Below are positions 16,100 through 23,558 of a stretch of DNA of 40,050 nt, one piece after another. The first letter of the stretch is position 1, and each line of letters opens with the position of its first letter. Source of the DNA: Oscillatoriaceae cyanobacterium M33_DOE_052 (GTDB taxonomy: Bacteria > Cyanobacteriota > Cyanobacteriia > Cyanobacteriales > Laspinemataceae). Position numbers and translations under genes: made by a program. Location of the stretch: the NCBI GenBank assembly GCA_015296065.1, contig DVDU01000278.1, forward strand, positions 1 to 40,050, given 5' to 3'. The notes under the pieces were generated by a model. It did no database searches. It worked only from the letters and a program-made list of their open reading frames with translations, and had not been told where the DNA came from.

Positions 16100-18763
16100 G
16101 TGACAAAGGACAAAGATTTTATGTTTGCAGGGAAATTGCTGGTATTGGGTGGTTTTTTGTTGTTATTCGGCACAAATGCGCTTCCGGCTATGGCTCGGTT
16201 CAGCGAAACTGAACTGACGGTATCTGCTGACATGAAAAGCAGTGCCCAACTACTGCAACAAGCCAAAAGTTTATATGACCAAGGGCAGTTTCAGGAAGCC
16301 GCCAGAGTTTTGCAAGAGGCGGTGAATGCTTTGGCAGCGGCTGGTGATATGCTCAGTCAAGCTGCAGCCTTGGGCAATCTGGCGTTAGTTTACCAGGAAT
16401 TGGGAATGTGGCATGAGGCGGACCAAGCCATTAATCAAAGTTTGGCTATTGTGTCTTTAAATAACTCGCCAGAGGCACTGCAGGTGTTAGCGCAAACTTT
16501 GAATATTCAAGGGAATATGCGGTTAATGATGGGTGCGGGAGCAGCGGCTATAGATAGCTGGCAGCAAGCGGGAGAAATTTTTGCTCAAATCGGTAATAAA
16601 GATGGCATGATTGAGGCGAAAATTAACCAGTCTCAAGCTATGAAAGAGTTGGGACTGTACCCAAATGCTTGTAAGACTTTGCTGGAGGTTTTGGCATTTG
16701 ACCAACCGGGAGTTTGTGCCGTATCAGATGAGGCCATCAATACATTTTTCCAGCGCTTTAATCCCACCACAGACCCTTTAGGATTGGAAATTCGCGCCTT
16801 GACTGCGCTGGGGGATGTGTTGCGGGTGGTGGGACAATTAGAAAAGTCCGAGGCTGTGTTGCTGGCCAGTTTACAATTAATAGAAAAATTTGGCATTGAC
16901 AGTGAATTAGATTCATTATACCTGAGTTTGGGCAACATTGCTGAAGCCAAAAAAGAAGTAAATGCGGCGGTTTCTTATTACCAGCAGGCAGCCGCAGTAG
17001 CTTCGGCTTCCACTGTGGGCATCCGCGCCCAACTAGACTTACTGCATTTGGTGGTTGATGATGGCAAATGGACGGCGGCAGAGCGCGGCTCCCTACCGAC
17101 CCTGGAAGAGGCAACTATCTTGGCAGTGGCATTACAAGAGGAAATTAAGAATTGGCCAGCGAATCGCGGCTCGATTTACGCTCAAATTAATTTAGCTAAT
17201 AGTCTGATCAAAATTTACCAGAGGAGGCCAGAGGCGAAATGGAAAATTGAAGCCGAAGCGCTATTGACACAAGCGGCTGATGCGGCCAGAGGTATTGGTG
17301 ATGATAGAGGTACTGCTTATGCTTTGGGGATGCGGGGGAGTCTCTATGAAAAGCTGCAACAATACAACCGGGCGGAAACGGATACGCTCCAGGCTTTAAA
17401 TCTGGCTCCTAAGTACCTGGCTCCTGATATTGCTTACCAATTTTTATGGCAGGCGGGTAGGATATCTAAAGCTCTGGGTAATATCGATGGCGCGATCGGC
17501 TACTACACGGAAGCGGTAGAAACCCTCCAATCCATCCGCACGGATTTAGTCGCCATCAGTTCTGAAGCCCAGTTCGACTTTCGCGCCCAAGTAGAGCCGG
17601 TGTATCGGGAGCTAGTGGGGTTACTGTTGCAACCGGGGAGAAAAGACGAGCAAGCGAAGCTAATTAAAGCTCGCCAGCTTATTGAGTCGCTGCAATTAGC
17701 GGAATTAGATAATTTCTTTAAAGATGCTTGTTTGAATACCCAAGCGGCCCTGGTGGATCAAATCGACCCCACGGCGGCGGTGTTGTATCCGATTATTTTA
17801 GAAGACCGTCTAGAGGCCATCCTGGCTTTACCCGGTCAACCTCTACGCCACTACACAACTAAGGTTTCTAAACCGGAAATCGAGCAAGTTGTGAGCGATA
17901 TTCGTGCTACGGTGACAAACCGCCGCCGCCAAATTCGCCTGGAACCTTTACAAACTGCCTACAACTGGCTGATCCGTCCGATAGAAAAAGACCTGGCTAC
18001 CAGTAACATCAAAACTCTGGTGTTTGTGCCGGATGGTGGGTTGCGGAATATCCCGATCGCGGCGCTTTATGATGGAGAGCGGTATCTCGTGGAAAAATAT
18101 AGCGTGGCGATCGCCCCTGGTTTACAACTGGTTGACCCTAAACCTTTAGACCGAAGTCAACTTCAGCTGATCGCCGTGGGACTGACGGAAGCTCGCCAAG
18201 GTTTTACGGCTCTCCCTGGTGTTGGTCAAGAATTCCAACGCATTGGCGAACAGATCCCCACTAAGGTGTTGATGAACGATGCTTTTACCCAATCTAATTT
18301 TCAGCAGCAGTTGAAAACTTTCCCCTTCCCGGTAATTCACATCGGTACTCACGGGGAATTTTCTTCTAAGGCGGAAGATACTTTTATCCTGACTTGGAAC
18401 GATCGGATCAACGTCAACGAACTAGACGAACTGCTCCGGGGTGATCTCCAGCAGCGAGGAGCCGGGACAATTGAATTACTGGTTTTAAGTGCTTGTAAAA
18501 CCGCCGCCGGGGATGACAGAGCCGCTCTGGGGTTGGCTGGTGTGGCCGTCCGCGCCGGGGCTCGCAGTACCGTTGCCTCCCTCTGGTCTGTGTCTGATGA
18601 AGCCACTGCCGAACTGATGAGCCGATTTTATTATGAACTCACCCACAGCCAAGTCACCAAAGCCGAAGCCCTTCGCCGTGCCCAAGATGCAGTTTTGCAC
18701 AATCCTAACTTTGCTCACCCCTATTTTTGGTCAGCTTTTGTGATGGTGGGTAATTGGTTGTGA
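16100..18763 (+). CDS. Exported TPR-CHAT (caspase-like) protease
   Basis: An 887-residue protein with an N-terminal hydrophobic export signal (KLLVLGGFLLLFGTNALPAMA), TPR-type helical repeats at about 45-490 (for example AAALGNLALVYQELGMWHEADQAINQSL), and a C-terminal CHAT domain at about 560-887. The CHAT catalytic pair is present: His751 in GTHGEF and Cys799 in LSACKT, followed by DRAALGLAGVAVRAGARSTVASLW. CHAT proteases are clan CD cysteine peptidases. GTG 16100 has AGGAG five bases upstream; ATG 16121 is an alternative that would drop seven repeat-derived residues (TKDKD). It lies last in the TPS locus, same strand, 159 bp after tpsA2. Known context: CHAT-TPR proteins are often encoded near TPS exoproteins in cyanobacteria; the function is not established. 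The inference is a periplasmic or surface role with the exoproteins. Confidence 0.9.
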   Translation: MTKDKDFMFAGKLLVLGGFLLLFGTNALPAMARFSETELTVSADMKSSAQLLQQAKSLYDQGQFQEAARVLQEAVNALAAAGDMLSQAAALGNLALVYQELGMWHEADQAINQSLAIVSLNNSPEALQVLAQTLNIQGNMRLMMGAGAAAIDSWQQAGEIFAQIGNKDGMIEAKINQSQAMKELGLYPNACKTLLEVLAFDQPGVCAVSDEAINTFFQRFNPTTDPLGLEIRALTALGDVLRVVGQLEKSEAVLLASLQLIEKFGIDSELDSLYLSLGNIAEAKKEVNAAVSYYQQAAAVASASTVGIRAQLDLLHLVVDDGKWTAAERGSLPTLEEATILAVALQEEIKNWPANRGSIYAQINLANSLIKIYQRRPEAKWKIEAEALLTQAADAARGIGDDRGTAYALGMRGSLYEKLQQYNRAETDTLQALNLAPKYLAPDIAYQFLWQAGRISKALGNIDGAIGYYTEAVETLQSIRTDLVAISSEAQFDFRAQVEPVYRELVGLLLQPGRKDEQAKLIKARQLIESLQLAELDNFFKDACLNTQAALVDQIDPTAAVLYPIILEDRLEAILALPGQPLRHYTTKVSKPEIEQVVSDIRATVTNRRRQIRLEPLQTAYNWLIRPIEKDLATSNIKTLVFVPDGGLRNIPIAALYDGERYLVEKYSVAIAPGLQLVDPKPLDRSQLQLIAVGLTEARQGFTALPGVGQEFQRIGEQIPTKVLMNDAFTQSNFQQQLKTFPFPVIHIGTHGEFSSKAEDTFILTWNDRINVNELDELLRGDLQQRGAGTIELLVLSACKTAAGDDRAALGLAGVAVRAGARSTVASLWSVSDEATAELMSRFYYELTHSQVTKAEALRRAQDAVLHNPNFAHPYFWSAFVMVGNWL

Positions 18764-18768
18764 TTTTG

Positions 18769-19230
18769 TCATTGGTCATTTGTCCTTTTGTCTTTTGTTC
18801 CTTGACCAATCACAAATGACAACGGACTTAAGACTTGGGACATATTGCCAAAAACTATATATCGGCTCGCGGGATACATCCAACCGGTAAAAACCACCCC
18901 TTTGGAAACTAACCAGGCCATTTCATCTGGGATTAGCTTGGCCATCATAGTTGTACAAAATGAATGGAGGAAAAGGGCACTACCAGAAATGATAAAATAG
19001 CGTAATGCCGCCTCGGCAATGTTTTGTTTACTGCTGTCAAAAACCCAAATTTTACACAGGGTGAAATGTAGGATTCCTCCGGCCATTGAACCGAAAGCAG
19101 CGGCGCGGGATGTGGAAAATTCCGGGATATGTACTAAGGTACTAAATATCACAAAATCTAACATTGTGGCCATCAAGGAAGCCACACTCATTTTACTAAT
19201 ATCTCTGAGATGTTTAATCAGGGATTTCAT
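18769..19230 (-). CDS. GtrA-like small membrane protein
   Basis: About 153 residues with four predicted membrane segments (ASLMATMLDFVIFSTLV; AAAFGSMAGGILHFTLC; ALRYFIISGSALFLHSFC; WLVSKGVVFTGWMYPASRY), as in the GtrA family, whose members are linked to export or flipping of lipid-bound sugars. ATG 19230 is preferred; a TTG six codons upstream lies in repeat sequence. The last 20 or so residues (after YIVFGNMSQ) are translated from TGACCAA/TTTGTCC repeats, so the original stop seems to have been replaced. It is convergent with the CHAT gene, five bases apart. Its specific substrate is unknown. Confidence 0.8.
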   Translation of the reverse strand: MKSLIKHLRDISKMSVASLMATMLDFVIFSTLVHIPEFSTSRAAAFGSMAGGILHFTLCKIWVFDSSKQNIAEAALRYFIISGSALFLHSFCTTMMAKLIPDEMAWLVSKGVVFTGWMYPASRYIVFGNMSQVLSPLSFVIGQGTKDKRTNDQ

Positions 19231-19246
19231 GGTAGTGACTTTGGTC

Positions 19247-19336
19247 AATTAACAATTAACAATTGATAATTGATAATTGTTATGTTAATTGTTAATTATC
19301 AATTATTAATTATCAATTATCAATTATCAATTGTCA
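19247..19336. repeat. AT heptamer array upstream of the GtrA gene
   Basis: Mixed TTAACAA and TTGATAA units in forward and then reverse orientation, able to fold into AT-rich hairpins. They directly abut the GtrA gene start region. Confidence 0.8.
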
Positions 19337-19342
19337 TTTATT

Positions 19343-19371
19343 GTAGGGGCGATTCGCTTTCTCGCCCCTAC
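19343..19371. repeat. GTAGGGGCGA palindrome
   Basis: A perfect 10-bp stem GTAGGGGCGA / TCGCCCCTAC with loop TTCGCTTTC. It belongs to the same family as the perfect palindrome at 20824-20843 on the other side of avtA. Confidence 0.8.
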
Positions 19372-19431
19372 GGAGTTCCCTTATAAAACAGGGATTCCCG
19401 GGGAAAATCCGGAAAAATCCGGCACAGAGGA

Positions 19432-19460
19432 AAGGACAGGGCAACTTGTACCCTGTCCTT
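19432..19460 (-). terminator. Hairpin downstream of avtA
   Basis: A perfect 10-bp stem AAGGACAGGG / CCCTGTCCTT with a 9-base loop, 17 bases after the avtA stop. On the minus strand it is followed by TTTCC. It is a likely terminator, although the U-run is short. Confidence 0.6.
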
Positions 19461-19477
19461 GGTCATGGGTAACAAAT

Positions 19478-20803
19478 TTAGGCAGTGACGGTTAGATCGC
19501 TGCGCACGGGTGCTACCCCACGGGATTGATAAACGGTTTCGGCGACTTTGGCGAGGCGCTGCATTCCTAGGGCAATTTCGTCATTGGTGGCGGTCAGGCT
19601 GATGCGGAAGCATTGTTTGGTATGTTGCCAGTCTTCGCGCAGACCAGGGAAGAAGGAGTTACCGGGAACGACGATAATGCCTACTTCTTTGAGCTGTTGA
19701 TAAAATTCCCAATCGGTAATTGGTAATTCGTCAAACCATAACCAGGCAAAAATGGCACCTTCGCCGCGATGGAGGAACCAGGGGATATCTTGGGGGAGAT
19801 ATTGGTTAAGGGTGGTTTCAACAACGGTAAATTTTTGCTGGTAGTGGGGGCGGATGACGGTTTCTGAGATGCTAGCGAGGGCGCCGGAGGCTATGGCGCG
19901 AGCGGCGATCGCCTGTCCGTAGCGGGATGAGTGGATGCAGCTATTGGTCTGGAAAGACTGCAGGGCATTGATGATGGGCTCGGAGCCGATCGCAATCCCG
20001 ATCCGCTCTCCCGGTAAACCCGCCTTCGACAAACTCATACAGTGGACGATATTCTCGCCAAATACCGGCGTCATCTCCGTAAAATTCAGCGCTGGGAACG
20101 GCGGCGCATAAGCCGAATCGACCAACACCGGCACCCCATAAACAGCCGCCAGAGCAGCAATTTTCTCCACTTCCTCATTCGTCATCACATTGCCCGTGGG
20201 GTTGCAAGGGCGAGAAAAAATCACACAACCAGCATTTTCATCAATTGACAGTTGGCTGAAGTCCGGGCGATATTTAAAACTATGGCTGTTCACATCCTGT
20301 TCAATTGCCGGTTTATAAGCCAGCAATGCCTCTGGAGTCAAGGTAACGCCGCCATAACCCGTATAGTCAGGACTCAGAGGTAAAATGATTTGCTTTAACT
20401 GCCCGTCGTTGGCATAGCCCCCAAAAGTATTAGCAGCAAAGAAATAAATCGACTGGCTGCCCGGAGTAATCAAAATATTTCGCTCCGTCAGCGATAGACC
20501 ATAGCGGCGGTTGAAATCCACGACCACCGCCTCAATTAAGGGGTCATAGCCTTGGCTAGAACCGTAGCGGCACACCACCTCGCCATATTCTGGGCTGGCC
20601 AGCAGATCCGCCGTGCAGTCCCGCCAGAGCTGCTCCACCTCGGGCAAAATCACCGGGTTGCCCGCACTGAGGTTGATAAATTCCCGGTCTTTACTGGCGT
20701 GGAGCGTTTCCACAATGTCTTTCATAATCGCCCGCACCCCAGTCAGGTGGGACATCTGTTCGCCAAATTTAGTCAGTGCAGGGTTCATAGTGGCTATTTT
20801 CAT
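19478..20803 (-). CDS. avtA: Valine-pyruvate aminotransferase
   Basis: A fold-type I PLP enzyme that exchanges amino groups between valine and pyruvate (alanine), next to branched-chain amino acid synthesis. It resembles E. coli AvtA throughout: LSAGNPVILPE near the N-terminus, TPGSQSIYFF, SRPCNPTGNV, DSAYAPPFP, the PLP-lysine motif SLSKAGLPGERIG (Lys at about 259), EGAIFAWLWFDELPI, and PGNSFFPGL near the C-terminus. The frame is open further upstream to 20851, but that part is translated palindromic repeat. ATG 20803 is chosen, and ATG 20788 (MNPALTKFGEQ) is equally possible. It stands alone, with palindromic repeats on both sides. Confidence 0.88.
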   Translation of the reverse strand: MKIATMNPALTKFGEQMSHLTGVRAIMKDIVETLHASKDREFINLSAGNPVILPEVEQLWRDCTADLLASPEYGEVVCRYGSSQGYDPLIEAVVVDFNRRYGLSLTERNILITPGSQSIYFFAANTFGGYANDGQLKQIILPLSPDYTGYGGVTLTPEALLAYKPAIEQDVNSHSFKYRPDFSQLSIDENAGCVIFSRPCNPTGNVMTNEEVEKIAALAAVYGVPVLVDSAYAPPFPALNFTEMTPVFGENIVHCMSLSKAGLPGERIGIAIGSEPIINALQSFQTNSCIHSSRYGQAIAARAIASGALASISETVIRPHYQQKFTVVETTLNQYLPQDIPWFLHRGEGAIFAWLWFDELPITDWEFYQQLKEVGIIVVPGNSFFPGLREDWQHTKQCFRISLTATNDEIALGMQRLAKVAETVYQSRGVAPVRSDLTVTA

Positions 20804-20823
20804 TTGCAATTTGTCACTTGTAC

Positions 20824-20843
20824 GGGCGATTCGCGAATCGCCC
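20824..20843. repeat. 20-bp perfect palindrome upstream of avtA
   Basis: GGGCGATTCGCGAATCGCCC, flanked by TAC and CTAC. It lies 21 bases upstream of the avtA start. Confidence 0.85.
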
Positions 20844-20851
20844 CTACTCAC

Positions 20852-21236
20852 TTGTCACTTGTCATTTGTCACTGGTAACATGTCACTTGTCAAATGACAA
20901 AGGACTCTTGGACAAAGGACAAAGGACTAATGACCAATGACCAATGACAAATGACAAAGGACTAATGACCAATGACAAATCCCCCAAGGGGGGACGGGGA
21001 GCTTCTGGAGCGAGGGAGCTTACACCCATATCATCGTAGCCGATATAATGTGCCTTTGTCCTCATTCCGTGACTTGCCACCAGTCCAATGTCCCTTGTCC
21101 GCAGGTAGGGGCGGGTGGGAAACCCTTCCTACAGGACCAATGACTGATGACAAAAGATAGAGGACTCTCTAATCTCCGTTAAAATGTCACAGATCACCTC
21201 AATTTAAGTGATTTAAGTCGCCCTGCTCGGGCCTTA
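20852..21236. repeat. Intergenic TGACAAA/GGACAAA/TGACCAA repeats
   Basis: No gene seen. Irregular units ATGACCA, ATGACAA and AGGACAA fill about 20860-20980; similar units recur at 21068-21150 around a decayed GTAGGGGCGG...CCTTCCTAC palindrome (about 21105). The last 60 bases before glgP hold two TTTAAGT words separated by GA; their role is unknown. Confidence 0.7.
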
Positions 21237-23474
21237 ATGCAACCATTGCCCATCTGGGGCGTTAACGCAAAATCTATGGTCCAAGATAATTTCCTCACCG
21301 TTACGAAGTTACGGGACAAGTTACCGATTACGCTCAAACCGTTAGCTGATATCGCCTATAACTACTGGTGGTGTTGGACTAATGACCGGGTTTCTCTGTT
21401 TCGCAATATCGATCCTGACGCCTGGGATCGCTGGAAACACAATCCCGTGGCGATGCTGGCGTTTGCCCACCCGGTGCGCTTATCGCAGCTAGCTAATGAC
21501 CCGGATTACATCAAGCGGGTCAAAACTGTGGCGGAGCAGTTAAAACGCTACATGGAAGAAACCGAGACCTGGGCGGCCCAGGAAGCGCGGCAAATCTCCT
21601 CGGCAAACCCTGTGGCCTATTTTTGCGCCGAATTCGGCATCCACGAATCTTTACCGATTTATTCTGGCGGTTTGGGGGTGCTGGCGGGAGACCATCTCAA
21701 GTCGGCTTCTGACCTGGGGGTGCCGCTGGTGGCGGTGGGTCTGCTCTACCGTCAGGGTTATTTTGTGCAGCATCTGAGCCGCATCGGCTGGCAAGAAGAT
21801 CATTATGAGGATAATATCTTCGAGCAAATGCCGATGGAGCTGATCACTGATGCTAGTGGCAAACCGGTGACGGTGGAACTGGAAATCAGGACTCGCAAGG
21901 TGAAAGTCCAGGTTTGGCGGGTGATGGTGGGTCGCGTGTCTCTGTATTTGCTGGATACCGATCGCCCCGACAATGACCAAATCGATCGCTGGTTGACAGG
22001 GCACCTCTACGGTGGCAACCAAGATACTCGCATCGCCCAAGAAGTGGTGCTGGGGATCGGCGGTGTGCGCGTTCTCCAGGCTTTGGGCATCGAGCCTGCT
22101 ATCTACCATATGAATGAAGGCCACGCGGCTTTCTGCACTTTGGAGGTGGCGCGCTCAGAAATGCTCAAAACCGGCAAGTCTTTCTATGACGTGGAAGCTA
22201 CGGTGCGCTCCAAGAGCGTTTTCACCACCCACACTCCTGTCCCCGCCGGTCACGATGTGTTCTCTGGCGATACCATTGAGTCTTACTTCTCCCAATATTG
22301 GCCAAAATTAAATCTTTCTGAAGAGCAGTTTATGGCTTTGGGGGCGCGTCGTCTGGGAGACCCCTGGGAGCCTTTCAGTATGACGGTTCTGGCTCTGCGG
22401 ATGTCCCGCACTGCTAACGGGGTCTCGGAACTGCACGGGGAGGTGTCACGCAAAATGTGGCATATTCTCTATCCCGAGCGGGAAGTGGAGCAAGTCCCCA
22501 TTGGCTATATCACTAACGGTGTCCATGCTCGCACTTGGACGGCGCCGCTGATGAGTGACCTGTATAGTTCTTATTTGGGAGAGGATTGGTCCTCCCGCGT
22601 CGCTGACCCCCAAATGTGGGCAAAAGTTGACGATATTCCTGATGAGGAAATCTGGTGGCGTCACCAGTTGCTCAAAGAGCGCTTAATTGCTCATACTCGC
22701 AGCCAGGTTAAGCAGGCTCGTCAGCAACGGGGAGAAGATAACTACTGGATCAGCTCGGTTGACAAGCTCCTAGACCCCAATGTGCTGACGATCGGCTTTG
22801 CTCGCCGCTTTTCTACTTACAAGCGTGGTTATCTGCTGCTCCATGATTTAGAGCGTGCTTTGAAGATTTTGGGCAATCCCGATCGTCCGGTGCAAATCAT
22901 CTTCTCGGGCAAGGCTCACCCCGCCGACGAACAAGGCAAACGGGTGTTACAGCGTCTGTTTGAGTGGTCTCGCAAGCATCCTGAGCTACATAATCGTTTG
23001 GTGATTATCGAAAACTACAATATGCACACTGGCCGCAAACTGGTGCAGGGTGTGGATGTGTGGTTAAATACCCCCCGCCGTCCTCTGGAGGCTTCTGGCA
23101 CTAGCGGCCAAAAAGTCTGCTTTAACGGCGGGATTAACTGTAGTGTGCTGGATGGTTGGTGGTGCGAAGGTTATGAGGAGGGGGTTAATGGCTGGGCGAT
23201 CGGCGAAGATGCCCATACCAGCGACCAGGAGCGTCAAGATAAAATTGATGCCGAATCTCTCTACCGCTTGTTAGAAGAGGAAATCGTCCCCCTCTACTAC
23301 GATCGTGATGCCAACGGTATCCCCCACGGTTGGGTTAAGCGGATGAAGGGATCCATTAAAACCAACGCGCCCCGGTTCAACACCGATCGGATGATCGCCG
23401 AATACGTTGCCAAAATTTACCTCCCGGGACTGGCAACTAACCTGCAAGCGGTCCGCGCTAGCGTCATGGTCTAA
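21237..23474 (+). CDS. glgP: Alpha-glucan (glycogen) phosphorylase
   Basis: A GT35 enzyme that releases glucose-1-phosphate from glycogen in the cytosol. The sequence fits the shorter TIGR02094-type phosphorylases of cyanobacteria: YNYWWCWTND near the start, AYFCAEFGIHESLPIYSGGLGVLAGDH-type substrate loop, HMNEGHAAF, FTTHTPVPAGHD, ITNGVHARTW, GFARRFSTYKRG, and the PLP-lysine region EASGTSGQKVCFNGG (Lys at about 626) followed by LDGWWCEGY. Its 745 residues are within the usual range. ATG 21237 has no clear ribosome site, and ATG 21276 (MVQDNFLTV) is possible. It is a single gene followed by a terminator-like hairpin. Confidence 0.93.
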   Translation: MQPLPIWGVNAKSMVQDNFLTVTKLRDKLPITLKPLADIAYNYWWCWTNDRVSLFRNIDPDAWDRWKHNPVAMLAFAHPVRLSQLANDPDYIKRVKTVAEQLKRYMEETETWAAQEARQISSANPVAYFCAEFGIHESLPIYSGGLGVLAGDHLKSASDLGVPLVAVGLLYRQGYFVQHLSRIGWQEDHYEDNIFEQMPMELITDASGKPVTVELEIRTRKVKVQVWRVMVGRVSLYLLDTDRPDNDQIDRWLTGHLYGGNQDTRIAQEVVLGIGGVRVLQALGIEPAIYHMNEGHAAFCTLEVARSEMLKTGKSFYDVEATVRSKSVFTTHTPVPAGHDVFSGDTIESYFSQYWPKLNLSEEQFMALGARRLGDPWEPFSMTVLALRMSRTANGVSELHGEVSRKMWHILYPEREVEQVPIGYITNGVHARTWTAPLMSDLYSSYLGEDWSSRVADPQMWAKVDDIPDEEIWWRHQLLKERLIAHTRSQVKQARQQRGEDNYWISSVDKLLDPNVLTIGFARRFSTYKRGYLLLHDLERALKILGNPDRPVQIIFSGKAHPADEQGKRVLQRLFEWSRKHPELHNRLVIIENYNMHTGRKLVQGVDVWLNTPRRPLEASGTSGQKVCFNGGINCSVLDGWWCEGYEEGVNGWAIGEDAHTSDQERQDKIDAESLYRLLEEEIVPLYYDRDANGIPHGWVKRMKGSIKTNAPRFNTDRMIAEYVAKIYLPGLATNLQAVRASVMV

Positions 23475-23495
23475 TTTGTCAACCCTCACCCCCAA

Positions 23496-23520
23496 CCCCT
23501 CTCCCAAACGGGGAGAGGGG
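23496..23520 (+). terminator. Hairpin downstream of glgP
   Basis: A 10-bp stem CCCCTCTCCC / GGGAGAGGGG with loop AAACG, 22 bases after the glgP stop and followed by AGTTTTG. It also resembles a dispersed cyanobacterial repeat (CCCCAACCCCTCTCCC). Confidence 0.6.
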
Positions 23521-23558
23521 AGTTTTGACCAATCACCAATGACCTGACGACCAATGAC

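Noticed and set aside
19343-19371. Possible rho-independent terminator of avtA
   Set aside because: It is over 100 bases from the stop, has no T-run, and belongs to a dispersed palindrome family; the hairpin at 19432 is better placed.
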